A stretch of DNA of 64,000 nucleotides from Apus apus (lineage: Eukaryota; Chordata; Aves; Apodiformes; Apodidae). The notes beneath the pieces are model-generated. The model saw only the letters and a program-made list of their open reading frames with translations, searched no databases and had not been told where the DNA came from. The stretch lies in contig NC_067290.1 of assembly GCF_020740795.1 (NCBI RefSeq), positions 13,932,001 to 13,996,000 of the forward strand, in the 5' to 3' direction. Of the stretch, positions 25,601 to 40,924 are shown piece by piece. The stretch's first letter is position 1, and each line of letters opens with the position of its first letter. The translations under genes were made by a program, and so were the position numbers.

Positions 25601-28600
25601 CATGTGTTGCTCTTGTAAGGCAAGAGCAAGGGGGGGACAGAGCAGCAATATGGGGTGCAGCAGGGGCAGCTCAGTGCAGAGGGATGAGAGCTGCCAGGCT
25701 GTGTGATGCTATTCCTCCTTGTTGCACCACGTTTGTCAGGGGAGTGCTGCCAGCCCCCCCCTACCCTTACTTCATCCTTGGAAACTCCTCCTCTCCAAAA
25801 CTTTTGCAATACAACCCAAATGCCTACTGGCCAGGGCCAGATCTGGAAGAGGAAGTGGAGCTCTGGTTTACTACTATTTTCTGTTTCAGTTTATTGCAAG
25901 GTTGCTTATTTCAAGCAGAGCCACTAGGGTTTTCAAAGCAATCCCAGAGCTTTAATGAAGTCTGTATTAGGATCTGTCAGATTGGTTTTCCAACCTATTT
26001 AGGGTGCTGCAATTTGGAATTAATGTTCCTTTCCTTTTCCAGTGGGTGGCAGTTGAAGCAAAGAGAAGTGTTTATTTGCTTGGAAGTTTATATAGATATG
26101 CATTTAAGGAATGGGAAGAGAAGCCAAAACAGGCCAGCCCTTTATTTTCTCTCCTTATGTTGAATTCTTTTTTTACTGCACCTCCTAGCTGCAGAAAAGG
26201 ACAGATCAAAGGACCTCTTGTAACCCAAATCCACTTTTAGTTTCAATCTCCTCTACTTTTTGTGTATGGTTTTGGTGCTTGTTTCCTTATTCTCTTACTA
26301 ATTAATAAGTGTGAGCACAATCTTTCTGTCACTAGAGCTTTGCACTAGGTAAGCCTGATTTCAAAACTTTGAAGCAGGGAGCAGCTCTCTTTTGCAGCAG
26401 TGTGTTCAGCTTCTCAGATCTGTATTTTCATTTTGATTGTAACAAGTAGTAGTGTTCCTTTCTCCTTTTAAAAAGCAGATCTTGACAGAACGTCTTCCAT
26501 ACTGATTCTTAGAAATTTAATATCGTTTGTAACCCTAATATTTATTTCCTTGAAGGGCCAAATTTTGAGTGAAAAATGCTTTTGTACACATTTATTGTAT
26601 GGAGTTAGTGTACATCTTATTCACAGCTGAGTTTCAAGCATATATTATTAAAATTGCATGTTAGATTCCAAGTATACATGAGTGCATTTAGTGATTATAA
26701 GTAAAACACAGGTTAAATATGTATTTATGGGAATACAAATATATTTTTATGTAGAAAATACTGCATTTCTAAATGCAGTAGAGATTAGGTTAAATCTCTT
26801 TTTAAAATTTGTAATAAGTGTGTATATCAGTACTGACACCAAAAGCCAGGTTGAGAATTGTTTTTGGATCACGGAGCATAATTTGTCCTACTTTAAGAAC
26901 TAAATTTCACTTTTTTTTTTTCTTGTTTTGTTGTGGTTTTTTTTTTTCCTTTCCAAGCTGTTGAAACAGTGATTGGGCTTTTCCAGTGTTTTCAAGTGCT
27001 TTATGTTATGGGTAAATACTTAATGCTGCATAAAAAGCTGGAGAAGTCTTGTATTTTCATTATTTTTCTTTTCCTAGGGATGAACTAGGAGTTCATCTTC
27101 TATAATACATGATTATAGCCAACTTAGCATAATCTACATCTTCTCCCTGAAGAAAATGAGGTCTTGTATAGCTATTTAATGTAGCTAGGCCAAAATATAT
27201 TTAATTTCTAAGCATGTGTGGCTTTTTACATTAAGACTGTTCTTACATTGATTTGGTTAAATACAAGGCTTATGCAAACGCTAGTTTTAAACAATTATAA
27301 GCTGATTTGCCATTTGTGTGGATACAAGTGCTGCTGCTGTTAGAGCAAAGTTCAACTTGATTGATAGATGAAAATTATTTAGGATTCTAAATGGGAAAAA
27401 ATCCAGGAAGAAACCTTTCTGCTCCTTCTGACCACATGAAATAAATGATGATAAATTAGTTACCGAAGCAGCAAGGAGTTGAGCTTTGTCTGATTGATAA
27501 CAAAACTGATTTTACTGATCAGCAGTACTGTTTGGCTGTAATGACCTAAAAAGGAAATAACTTTTTAAGATAAAAACACTCTTAAAGCCATGACATAGCA
27601 TGTCTTCAGTTTTGACAAAGGGACACAGTCAAACAAAAAATTACTCCTTTTTTTTTCTTTCTTTTTTGTTACAAGACTTCATAATAACATTTGTGATGAC
27701 TGTAATGTCAGTCAGTAGAAAAGAAATAATGTATTTTCAGTTCCTTAAATTTAACTGTCAATTACTGGGTTGTCATTTGCTGGAAAAATTGCTGTACATT
27801 TATATAGACAGTGAATAAAAGGCTCTAAATACTTAAATGTTTTGATACACACACTTGTAGTGAGGGTATGCTTGAATTCTTCCTGTTCTTTTTGCCTTCT
27901 GGAAGACTTCATCCCATTCACAAATGAATCTTATTTTTGGGGCTATGGAAGGATTTTAGCACTATTTCTAGTGTAGATTTAAAAATTATCTACTTACATT
28001 ATGGTTTTGATGGGTTTTGTGTTGATTTTTTTTCCCAATAAATCCGATGTTCTTACTACTGCTTCATGCTGCTTTCCATTGAGTAAGATGATCCTAACAC
28101 TAAAAAAAATTTGAGTAAGTCTGGACAGAGGGATATTTTCTTTGTTTGCTTTAAACAAATCTGGAGAGTTACACAGCTCTGTTTTGAATTAACAGCTCTC
28201 CCAGCTAGGCTATACACTTAACACTTCTCAGACGCTCTGGTGAGGCAGTAGTATGGGCATTGAAATACTTCAAAGGAAAGCCAGCCATATCTAGCATTCT
28301 GTCTTCTTAAAAACACAAACAGGATGCCAGACTCATGTAATTGGAAGCATTTGCTATAGGCAAGGTGTCCCAGCAGACCAAGATGGAAAAGTGTTTCCTT
28401 GTTCTGCTGTATTTAGTTTTGCTTTAGTGAGAGCACTCGGCTGCCTAGTAACTAAGAGTTAAAGGCAACTTAAAAACATGCCTGTTTATGTGCATTTGGG
28501 ATTATTCCTGTGGTCCTCTAGCTCTTACTTGGAGTTCTAGTGGATGAAGTTGCAGGAAGTAAGTGAAGAAGAGCATTCTTACTGTCTTCTTATCAGGGTG

Positions 28601-30298
28601 TTATTTTCCAAAGACCACTTAATACCCCCACTGAATTGCTTAACCATTAAATTTCCCTAATTAGCTTGTTAAGAAGTTTGCTAAGTTTTCAGTGCATTAA
28701 TTTCTACACATTGTAAGTCTTTTAAAGCCTGTGTGTAGATACCGTAGCGTAGCTCCATCCACCCACTGTACTGAATGCATGAAGCAGTGGAGGGAAGTGG
28801 GGAAGGGAATGACTGGAGCTGGATGTGGGACTCTGGAGAGATATGACAACAAGAGTGTGTTTGTACTGGATAGCAGAATTGTTCTGCTTCTGCTTGACAT
28901 GTTGTGCAGTTTAGGTAAACCGCTTGTTTGTTGCTTTCCCCGAGGAACATGGGCAATACATCATGTTTTCTTTAGTTTTCTTGTTTTTCCCGTTGCAAGA
29001 GCCCAGTGTGGTTGCCCAGTTGGGGCCCCCCATTGTGGGCTATCATCTTCCATGCTTTGCTGCCAGTCCCATCTCACACAGGGCAAGTGCTGACCCATCT
29101 GGCTGGGTTACTTCCCTTAGCTCTCATCCAGCATCACAGGACTGAGCTCAGCTGGGTGTGCTGCAAAACAACACCCATTTCTAGCCTTGCACAGCCTGAG
29201 CCCTTCTCTGCTGGAAACTGGAGAAATGTCCATATGATTGACAGTGTACAACATTGCATCGAGGCTGGAACAAAGATGAGGTAAATGTTTCTGCCAACAT
29301 CTCAGGGAAAAGCAAATTTAGACTTTCTGAGTTTCATTGTGCATTCTTTGGGGCTTTATGATGTATTATAAAGTTTCTGAGAGATTTCTTTTCCTTGAAG
29401 TTAGGTTTTACATGACGAATTCACATCTATTGTGCCAATGCAGGTATGTTAATAAAATGGGGATAAAATGAGTGGAGTAACAGAGAGGGTTGTGACATCT
29501 CAGAAGAGAAGCTGGAAAAGCTTTTTTGATTCATTTAATCTTTCCACAGATTCCAGTTAGACTCTCACTTGGAACTGTGTTCTGATGCTGCCTGCTTCTC
29601 TCTGGAAGTATGAAATTGCCCTGGATTTAGCCAGTCAGCCCATCTGATTTAAATGTTAATGAAGACAATAATTTTTTCCTTCTACCGCAATTCTTTAAAC
29701 CAGACTCATTGCACCTGGTAAAGGATGTGTCTGTTGTGTTCTGCCCCCCAAAAAACAACCACCAAACAAACCCAAATGAAAAAAAAAACAAACAAAAGAA
29801 AATGTAATTTTTATATTGCTTTAAACAAGAGATAAATTGAGACCTCAAATTCTGTACTTTAAAACAGGTTTTCACATGACATATTCTGGTGACATCAGTC
29901 TTAGAGCATATGTCACAAAATTGTTTCAAACTCATCTTTCATGTTTTCACTCTGTATTTCTGTGCTCCATTTTCTTATCCTATGCCTTCTATTTCTGTGT
30001 TTTGCTGAAAATCCAGCTACAGTTCAATAGTTTTGTCTTTAAAAGACGTTTTTATGAAGAGGGGGTCTGCAGTCAAACCTTTTAAAACATACAACTCAAA
30101 AAAAAAATTGTTTTTCTGTTGCCCAGCTCAATCTCTTCCTTCACCCTTGGTTTCTGTGTTATATAAGATACGTAAGTAGCAAACACTCAAAAAATTGATC
30201 TTACTTTGGTTCTCTGACCTAGTTTGTTCCTTCCAGAGACTGATGGCAATTTGCTTGTGCTCTTAGGAAACTTAACATTTCCACAGAGAGTCCATTAT

Positions 30299-30317
30299 AA
30301 AAAAAAAAAAAAAAAAC
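30299..30317. repeat. 19-base A run with CA/CAA tail
   Basis: A poly-A tract is followed by CACAACAACACACAA. No SINE or retrocopy body was recognised to its left, so I treat it as a simple repeat. Confidence 0.8.
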
Positions 30318-32330
30318 ACAACAACACACAATTCCAATGGTAAAACTAGCAGGAAACCATATACTGCAATTTAATGAATTTCTGACATCGGTCATAAAGT
30401 CATTTTTCTGTATCCTTAATTTGTTTTATAGAAACTGCTGGTTTTACAGGTGTCCCAGTTTTGGAGAAAAAGCAAATTGATGGTCTCTGAAAATGTGTAC
30501 ACGTTTGGTATCTATCCTTTTTAGAAAAGGATGGTAAAACTCCAGAGAAGAAAAATGCAATGTGGCAAAATATATTTTGCCCAAAATTAAGTCTCATGGT
30601 TTTCCCAAAGGAATGGGTGTGTTTGGGTTTTTTCTTACTTAATTTCTTCTGAAAAAAATCCTCTGTGCTCTTGTCAAGTCCTCTGCAGCTTGCAATTAGA
30701 TGTTTCCAGGTTCTGTCACAATAATTAGTTTGCTTGTCTTAATCTTGTCAGATGAGCAACTTAAAAGATAATTCTTTGACTGAAGTTTTGTATTAACCTT
30801 CCTAATGGGTGTTCAGTAGCTAGCAGTATATGAGGTAAGTACCCTGAGCTGACATTCAGAAGTTTCTTAAAGCTGGAGGTTTTTCCCTTTCAAAATGCTT
30901 TGTAAAGTCAACAGGGCTGTGGATATTTAGTATAAAACTCAGAGCAACTGTACTGTGATGAAACAATTCTGCAAGTGTCTACAGTTCTTTACTCTTAAGT
31001 CTGCCTCACTTTGTACTTGTTTTATTTAGTGAAAAACTTTAAAAGAACTGATATGACATGAGTGTGAAGCATAAGTGCATAAAAATAAAGTCATGTATTC
31101 CTGTAAAACCCCACCTTTGGAAATGTATTAGGGTATAAAAGTTTTGGTTCTTTCACAGTAGCTATTTTGTTCTTCTTAGTTAGATTTTCCTGTGTTTGAA
31201 AGGGTCCTTGTTACACTCTTTGGCTCTTCTTGCCGTTGATATACAGGGCTGGGGTTTTCCTGTTCAGGGAAAAATTGGCTGGACTCACCAGGCTTTATTA
31301 GAAAAAGCTCACAGAGCAGTGTCGTCTTGGAAAATGTAACAGATTGGGTTTTATTCCTCTGGTATATTTTGGACCTTTACCATATTCTCATTTATCTCTC
31401 ACTCACAGAAACACTCTAAAATGGCAACCATTTAATCTTTTTTAGATTATAAAGCCTTTGTTATGGCTCCAGAGTTTGATGGCTGAAACTTTACTATACA
31501 CTTTGATCTACATTTGTCTTGCTTTAGAGTTAGTTCTTTTTTTTCCCAGTACCTGTGGAAAAATTAAGGTCTGGTTACTCTCAGGGGCTAATATAACTTT
31601 TTATGGAATCAAGTTGCAAAAGGTCACTCTTAGATTAGTGCAAATATACACATGCTTTACTTAATTTTGCAAAGTTGCATTTATTGCTAGATCCTAACTC
31701 TGTGAAGTTACAATTTTAGTTTGCTTTCTGCCTCCGAGCTGGCTCTTTGTGAAAGGGAAAAGATTCCTGGTGATGCTTTGTATGAAACACAAGCGTTCCT
31801 CTCTTGTCTGCCCTCCAGCTTGTTTTTTTGTCATTCATATTCTAGTTACTGAGTTCAAGATAGTTAGGTGCAATGAAGTTATAGCAGTTGTATGAAGCTT
31901 GTGGCTCCTTGTCAAGAGCCACGTGTTATTTCACATAGTTATTCTTTACTTTAGCATGAGTGCTTAAGAGAATGAGGATAATGCAGCTGAGTTTTATTGC
32001 TGCTCCATTTACAGTATGGAAAGCTTGTCTTCTGCAGCTCTGCCCAGTTTATCTGGAAAAGCAGGAAAAGTTTTCAGGCTATGAAGCTCGTTTAGATGGA
32101 TTCTTCTCAGTTTCACGTGGCTGTCAACTATTATTTCCTGGTAGGTGCAAGTGCTGCATCTTACTCATTGAAGGACTGTGTCATTGTGACTTAGGTTTGC
32201 CATAGCCTGGGTCTTAAAATTGGAAAGCTGTCTAAAAGAAAACTCATTGGTTTGGGAAGATACTACCAAATAAAAATCAGAAAAGAGGTAAACAGTGATT
32301 TTGCAAAAAGTTTCTTTTATTCTTTATTAT

Positions 32331-32358
32331 TTGAGTTAAATAGGGTTAATTAACTCAA
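32331..32358. repeat. Short inverted repeat
   Basis: Perfect 9-base arms, TTGAGTTAA and TTAACTCAA, flank a 10-base spacer. The feature could form a small hairpin, and no function is evident. Confidence 0.5.
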
Positions 32359-34524
32359 GTTAAAATTTTGTGTTTAGGCTGTGCTAGAAATGGGTAGAAA
32401 GTGTAGATTGTTTCACTGTGCTTCCTGAGAAAGATCAACCTGGTGGGCTTGTTGGGTTGGCACATTACTCATATACTACCTTGTGGATTCAGGGAATCAG
32501 ATACTCTTCCAATTCTGTGACTGTTTCTGTCTCATCTAAGTGTAGTTAGAGGCAGCCCGTATCCAAGAGTTTTAAAAGACAAGGAAATCCTTGCCAGGTA
32601 TGAAAGACAGGTATGACAGGTGAATACTCTTGGCAGACAATTTTATTTATTATGCAGCTATTTGAAGTGGCCAGCTTCCAGATTTCTACTTACAAAGGAA
32701 TATAATTGCCTAAAAAGATAACTGGGAACAAAGAATACAGTGGGATGCAAATTATGTCCTTCTGTAGAACAGGTCATTTTATTTCATGACATGCTTGAAA
32801 GACCCACTGGGCAGAAATCATGCCAGTTTCAGACAGTATGTATATCACATCTCCCATTGCGTGCCAGATAAATGTGTTTATGAGATGCTGGAAAATGCTC
32901 AAATGATGATTAATATGAAAACTACAACTGGGCCAGTCTGTAGTTATGTGGTATCTTCCTTAAATGTGTAAGGGTGGAGGAAGGTGGAGTTTTTCTGTTG
33001 CTCTTGTCCTTCATTTCTGTGGGAATTATGTCTTTTGTGTTTTTTTATTTGTTTATTTGTTTCCTTAAACTGCTCTGAAGATAGTGTCAGTAATTTTCTT
33101 GTCCTTTGTAGTATGTTTGTGATTAGAGTAACTCAGCTTTTTCCGAGAATTTTCAGTATCATTGAGAAATTGAATTATCCTCATTTTAAAGGTGGGAAAT
33201 TGTTACAGGAGAAGTAGAAGATTCCCATATATTTAAGATGCTAATCTTGTATTTTGTTTTTAACTATACCTGAGTCTCCAAAGTACATTCCAGGTGATTT
33301 CCCATATCCTAGTAAAGAGCTGAAATTTTTTTGATTAAACTTGAAAACTCCTCTGACCTTTTCATGGACAAAACCCGCCGAATGTCTGGAACTTCAGTAT
33401 GGTGATTGAAAACAGACATAGTTTTAAGCAACTAAAAACACATCTACTAATCAGAGATGTTAAGCAACTTCAGTAGAGTTTGCTAGCTGTCATGCCTGCA
33501 ATGCATGTCAGAGGCTACTGTTGCTCTTTTGAATTAATCATTTGGGTAACAGAGGTCATAAATTAGTTTTTAATTGTATATATGAGTACACAGAACATGG
33601 GAACTACCTATTAACTAATTCTGCATTATAATAACTTTATACTGTCTCATCACTCAAAAATGTATTTCAAAGGAAGAAGAGCAGTCTGGAAGTATGAGCT
33701 TATATAGGTTAAACTTCATGTGTTCCAGTGGATCTTTATGTTTTTGATGCCACACTGAAAAATTTGTGTGATATTCAATAATACACGTGGAATAGACACA
33801 ATCAAGTGTCAGTCAGCTTCCAGGAAAGGCAACAACCTTCAGTTTCTTGGAAGAGAATAGCTACTGTTTGGAAATGAGCCAATGATCCATGTAATGAAAT
33901 TCCATAGCTTAAATACTGATCAGCACCCAGGGAAAGATTGAAAGATACTGCTTTTAATTTTTTGTTCCTTCTGAAACAAAAAGCCCCCAACTGCCCTCAT
34001 AAAAAGATGGAGAAAAAAAGAAGATAAAAAAAGAGGAGGGGGGTGGGGGAAGGCCTTAACTAATGCCTTGAAATTGAGCATTGAAGGAAGTCAAAGATCA
34101 GCTGAAAAACCTGCTGCTGAAGTTATCTTGTCCATGCAGAATTATCACATGAACAACAGACTAGAAATGTAACAGGAATGACTGTAGCTCTGTTGATGAT
34201 ATTCCTGATATCCTTTACAAAATGCACAGTGTTACTGAGTTATATTCCAACCTTTTTTTCCCTGAGAAATGTGTTTTCACTGGTATAGCATTGTGAGACA
34301 CCAAAATGCCACCCTCTGAAAAAGCTAAACTTGCCCTTGCCTCAGCAAATGGCACCCTCCTCTGTGGGAGTACTGTGAACCTTTCAATGTAAGCTTTTCT
34401 TTTAAAAATCTAGTCCTGTAGGTACAGCACTATGCATATAAAATGTGTTCAGCAAAAAGACTGGGTCAGCTAAGTTACTCAAATCAGATTCAAGCTCCAG
34501 AAATGTTAAATTTTTGTAGAAGGT

Positions 34525-34543
34525 TTGTTGTTGTTGTTGTTGT
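34525..34543. repeat. (TTG)n microsatellite
   Basis: About six TTG units lie in intron 1, flanked by T runs. Confidence 0.8.
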
Positions 34544-37500
34544 TTTTAAAGTTCTCTTTTTCCACCTTACTGGGTATTTGCATACTCCATAAATCCTTAT
34601 ATTTAACTAATTTTACTTAGCGTTATTCATTGTGAAGGTGCTGGTAGGGGAAGCTTAGGATTTTATGGGGTAGCAGTTTTGTTGGATAAATAAGTTTTAC
34701 TTAATATTGTTTAAGTTATAAGCTGAGAACTTGTCAGTTAAGGTGCTATTAACATCTACATCAAGCCTGGCCTATAAGTCTTCACATCCAAAACTAACAT
34801 GCAGCTACATTCATCTGCCCTTCAGCTCTTCAACAGACTGTCCTTTTGGTTGGCTCCCAACATCCAGCCACTCACCAAGCCCATATCCTGCTCCTTACCA
34901 TTGCTCTAGGCTTCACAGTGCATCGTTCATGATCAAGGTAATTCAAGAAATTGAAGGAGACCTCGTGTGTGCATTTGGTATTGTACCATATTAAAAGTAT
35001 TACAGTAATTTGTGCCATATTTCACTGCCTCCTTTGGAGTTTTAAACAATCCCTAGAGTATGGAACATACTGAGCCCTAAATAGCTTAAATAGCTCGTGA
35101 CTTGGTAGGGAGATTTTTTTATTTTCACCATCATCAGAAAATAACTTGGTTTTCCAGGCCTTTTGGAACAAACTTATTGCAGGGCCCTTGAAAGGAACAG
35201 CTTTTGAAAAAAATGTCTATTATTCTTGCTTATCATTTTATGAAAATTTATCTCAAAGGTGAGGAGACAGTCTACAAATTGCTTGAAGTACCTGTTGGAA
35301 ATTAAGTTTGCTGATTTTGTCAGATCTGAAAAAGAGCTTTGAAAGAGGACTTTGGAACTTTTAATAAGTATTTGTAATGGCAGAGTACCCGTGCCTGCAA
35401 TTCTGAGGTGTACGCTTACTCAGCACTCTTGGTCCTTGGTTTATGAGTAAGTGAGGAAGTTGGGAGTTTCCACAAGAATGACTCAGATCAAGGAGGAATC
35501 CTAATATTATTCTTTCCTGTCTGATCATGGAAGCAAATTAATTAACCTGCATGTGTAATACATCTTCCCGAAATTACAGAAAGACTGTTTATTCCCCTTC
35601 CTGTAGGAGACAGGATAAAAAATTATGAATTCAAGTTCAGTAATGCTTTGCCTCAGAAGCAGGTAGAATTGCTGTTAGGAACCTGTCACTGGCCATCCTG
35701 ACACCTTGCTTAAAGTATAATACTGACTCTTCCTGTTGACTGTTTTTGAAAGAGGTAGTAAAACTCAGATTTTTAGAGTATAATCATTAGATAGTTCAGC
35801 TTAATTTTCTAGTAGGTAGCTGGTAATAGTAAATGGATCACAAACATGAACCCTGTTCTTTTGAGTCTCTCATGTTGAGATCATTAATGTCATGCTGTGT
35901 TCCACTGAGCTGTGAGTCTTCAGTTACCTGGAATAACCAGAGTAACTGCCGTGTAGCTCTTGTAACTTCACTAGAAGAATTTTAACTCTATTTTTAAAAA
36001 ATTGCTACTGCAAGTTGCTTAGGGAATCTCACCATTTTCTGTTTGGAGAGCAGAAATTAATGTTTCCATCATATGGCATACTGAAGGTTTATTTTTAATT
36101 AAGCAAGAGTGCAAAAATACTTAATGACAAGAGAAAACAAGCTTAACAGTGTATTTATTTTCTCTAGGCAGAGTTTATTGTACTTACTTGCCCTTAAATT
36201 TTAACATTGTTGGAAGTTACAAACAATGACACCAGGGAGCTGTTATGTGTATTTGTAAATGTTTGGTAATCCAGATCATACCAGATTTTTAATATGATCA
36301 ATGAATATTTGTTGAATATCGTAATTGCTTAATGCAAATACTTTTCTCATAACTTATTAAAATGGAGAAAATCTTAGACCTTCAGTGCAACAAAATGTTG
36401 GTGTGGCGAAATAATTATGAAAACTATTCTTCTTCCTCAAGATATCTGATCTTTGTGTGTATGATATATATTTGCATATCTTAGGAATAAACAGTGTTTT
36501 TCAGTACACACCTTAGATGACCAAAGGGCACTGACAATTGCAAGAGAATCGTGTGAGGTTCTTTTCTCCTTTCATATTTCCTCAGATTAATTTTAAGTGC
36601 TGTTTTTCAGAATTCTGACATTTTCTGTCAGAAATAAGTTGCATTGTTTTATTTCTAGAGGTGGTTTTAGTTTTAGACCAGTTAAGGAAACCCTAATGCT
36701 CTAATTGAAAAACTGCATCTTGGACAAGGAGATATATTGCAGGACCATAAAAAATTATTTTTACAAAACTGCTTTTTAATTAAGACTTTTTCGAGGTACA
36801 AGCAAATGCATTTTTCAATATAGCTGTGTTTCAGGTCTGAGTAAAGTTATACTTTTTTTAATAGTCCCACGGAGGCAGAATGGAGGTGTCTATTAAAGGC
36901 TGGAAATGCAGCTGTCTGCAACTCTTTCCACAGAGTTAAAATTAATTGGGCCAAAGTTGATTTAACTTCTGTTTACTCAATATAGGAGACTCTCAAATTA
37001 TCCCTGATGTGAAGTAACTTTTCATAAGAAGTGGGTTATGGGCATCTGCTTACCTCTTTTTGGTTGTGTGAATTGCCTCTCAGTCCTGGTCACACAGCAT
37101 GTCTGTGGGTTCAGCAGTAATTGCTGACATGGAAAAAGCAGCATTAGAACAGGATTTATGTACTTAGAGCGCGGCAGTGGAAGCAAATACCCAGACCTGT
37201 GGGGAAACGCCAGGATCCTGCGGCTTGTGGAGTGCTGAGTGTTCTCAGCTGTAAGGCAGAAAAGACTCTTTTGGGCTAACTTGTGCTGGGGATGTGGCTT
37301 CTTGTAATTAACAGGAGAGCTCCTTGCCAGCACCCACTACTCGCTCATTTGAGCCGCACTGATGGGCGAGACAGAGGATATGGCTGCTGCTGGGTGGAGG
37401 GGAAGGTATTTCTGAGACACAAAATGCTAGGGTAATTAAGGAAGCTGTTATTAAGCAAGTGTCATAGTAAACAGTATAAAGTGCTGCTTGGCATTGAAGG

Positions 37501-40500
37501 AGGGAAAGAATCAAGGCAGTATGGACAGAGCTAATCCACAGAGGAAAGATTTGGAGGCAGGACTGGGCAGACCATGAAGGGTAGATCTACCCAAACAAAT
37601 GACACCATGTGGAAAGAGAATTTCCCACTCAGCTGCCTGGGGACATGCAGTCTTTCCATGCTGATAGTTAAGAAAGGGATCTTGTCTAATTGCAAGTGGG
37701 AACATTTGCACTTGGACCTACAAGGAGCATTTTGGTTCCTGTGTGCTTCCCTCCCTCACTTAATGACCCTTACCTGCCTGTCTTGCTTTTAAAAGTACGA
37801 TTGCCCAGTAAAGATTGGCAAAAGCACTTGTACACCATGTATGCTGTTCCCTTAGGACCATTGTGATTTACAGCTGCTTGGTTTTCCTTGTGAGCTTTTT
37901 CTGTGCCAGTAGCAGCCATAAACCACCCTTTTTAATTTAATGATCAAATAGAAATGACATGTCCTGATGGTATGCTTCCCAACCATGACATGGTACAGGA
38001 GGCACTAGTGACAGGAGTTTGTTATTTTCTATCAAAAGATTGCTATAAAAATTATTATAAAGAAGCACTTTTATGGCAAAAGAACATGTACAGCAAAAAG
38101 TCAGAATTAATTGGAAGGTGCAGGGAAAGTAACCGAGACTTCAGCTCATTTATCCATTTAGTGATGGAGGAAATGATAGGCCATAATGAGCCAGGAAAGC
38201 TTGTCTGTAGGAAAATCACTGACTACTCTCTTGCATCTGTGGGCTAACTGGGACATGAGAGTCCAACTGTCATCTAAGAGTTTGTGTTTAATTACTTTTT
38301 TGGGTAATCTATAGGTACTTGTGCAGGTGAGTTGCATATGTCCTTTCTTCCTGAAAGTGTTTTTTTAGATAAGTAATTAGGTTTGTGTCTTGTTTACCAT
38401 AATGTTCATTAGTGCAATGACCAAATAAAGTAACAGAGCAGATGCTGACTTGCAGTGCTGTTGATGTTCTTGGGCATGTTTTATCTTTCTCTGTGTGTGT
38501 AGTGTTTTGCATACGCAAACCAAACATCTCATTTTTAAATGATTCTCCAGTTTTTAGTAGGATGAGCATTGGAGTAGAAGCTGGAAAAACCCATTACAGA
38601 TAATAAACATGCAATAATTTGATCTGCACTCATCCTCCAGAAATGTGGTTCTTTCAAGTAGAAGAAATAGCATTCCTGGAAGGTGGCCAGAGGGTGTTCT
38701 CGACAGCGCCCAGTCCACAGGACTTCTCTCAAAATCCAAAATAGTTGAGCATGCCCTGCTGTGATTACCTCTGCAAACAAAATTCTGGCTCATCTAAAGA
38801 TTCAGCCTTTTCCATCTTGGTTATTTAGTTGTTACCTTTTTTCTTGTTTAGCTTGTTCTTTCTTGTTTTCTGTATAGTGACCCAGACATGTGAATGCTTT
38901 GAGATTTTCTTCCCCAGTAAGGGTACTAAAATGGTATGTTTGTATTCATTTAGTGGAAAATCACTTAATATGGCTATTAGTAAACACGCATCATAGTGTT
39001 TGGATCAAGACAGCATCATGTCATCACAGAGTGTGGACTTCTTATGTTTAAACCACAAAATTCAGGAAAAGGTGAAAAAGGTAAAGGTTTGCTATTAACT
39101 TCTTAGAGGGAGGATTAAAAAGAAAGAAATTAAGAATTATATTAAATGTACATTTCACCCTGAGCTTACATTACAACTTCTACTGTAAACTCTGTGCTAC
39201 CTTTAAATAATCTCACATTTATGCTTTAATTCAACTTGCTGTTGATGAGCTGTGTCTGTTCTATATTTTTGGGAATGCCAGATGTACTGTGGAGCTTTAA
39301 GTGTTCATTTTCACTATAAAGTCATTCAGAGGGAAGGGGACAGTTAAAAATCACTTGTGGTTCCATTTTCTTATTTGATTTTGAAAATCTAAGCCTGAAC
39401 TTTGAAATTACAGCAGGAGCAAATGCTTTTATTTAAAAATAAATGTCCATTATGTTCACTTCTTTCCAATTTCTCCTTATTAATCCCTGTGGCCGTTCAT
39501 TATTTAGCACCATCCCACAGCCCCTCAGTGTCACTTGGTTGTGCTTATGTCATCTCTTCCTTGAAAAGTGAGAGATGCTTTCACAGGTAGTGATGCATGT
39601 ATCCATGTATGGCTTCACTGCTCATTTTCTGTTATTAAACCATAGAAAAAAGTCTTGATAAAGTTGACTTTTATTGGTTATTTTTACTTAGAACGTGAAG
39701 GCCAAAAACCACAAAAGAAATATAAATAAACAACAAAACTCAGGATAAAAGAGTGATTCCTGCCTAGCCTGAGCAGCCTTTGTGTAGCAGGAAGTAGCAA
39801 GGAGGAGGAGCAATGTGCTCAGCAAGGCAGATTCAGCCCATCTTACTGTCTGATGTCTGATTGAAGTGACTAAGTATGTTTGTGGCCCTCAGGGAATAAA
39901 CGGGCTTCTGAGAGAAACGTACCAAACAACCCCAGTAACGCCAAATGTTGTCAGGAGGGGGGACTGGAACCATTCCTACAACTCAGTACACAGTTAATAA
40001 GCAAAATTTTTGGTTCACAAATCTTCTGTCCTTTTACTTTAAAAGCCTTGATCAAAATCATGCATCCATGAACTGAATTGTATTTCCTATGATGAGGTTA
40101 TCTGAGCAGCAGATTTCCAGCATCTATGAATGATAATACAGTTCTCTCAGCTAATGAATATTCTGGCTTTCCAGATACTTGGAGGATTAGGTCATAGTGC
40201 TGGCAGTAGTATAAATTTCTGGCTTGGAAGCTTGTACTTTGTGAGAGGCACTTTGAGTGTATAATCTGCTGGTGTTTTCAGAAGTGCAGAGTAAATTTGT
40301 TCTCTAATTGAAATGTTTTAGAAGGTATTTTTTGCATTTCTTTTGAATGCCTGGTTTCTCTTTTTCCATTTTTTGCTACTCTACTCTATTTTTCAAATAG
40401 AGACATTAACCCATTGCATTTTAAATAAGACAAATTTCCAATTTCCTTTTTTTTGTTTTTTCTTGAACTGTAGTAGACTGTCTTTAGGTAGCTGGCTGCT

Positions 40501-40600
40501 TCTTAAGGGGAGAGCTTTTCCTCTCATTGGAAAGTGAAAAAGAAACTCAACCAAAGAAGCAATCAAAAGAACCCCACGCCAACCCCCTACCCCCCCTCAA

Positions 40601-40620
40601 CAAACAAACAAACAAATAAA
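40601..40620. repeat. (CAAA)n microsatellite
   Basis: Four to five CAAA units follow a C-rich stretch in intron 1. Confidence 0.75.
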
Positions 40621-40924
40621 TATTAAAATCTCCAGTGTTTTGAAGAGAAAGGTGAGGTATATCGGGTGGTAAAAGTTTAGCTGCAATGTTCTCAAGCTTT
40701 CTGTTTGGTTAGGAAATACGTTGTTGGCATTTTGTGTTACTCTCTCTGGGAAATATATCTCAATTTCCAGGAAACTTATAATCGTGCAGAAAATAAGAAA
40801 CTTTGTGCACGTAATTATATATCAGAAAGTAAACTTCAAATGTTACACTGAATCCTAGATCAACTCAGCAGGAGTGAGGAGGGAGCCAAAGGTTGGGCTT
40901 GGTGTGTAACTGCTGGGGAGAACT

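Noticed and set aside
30299..30330. Poly-A run considered as the tail of a processed pseudogene or SINE
   Set aside because: No gene-like or SINE-like body lies to its left, and no target-site duplication was seen.
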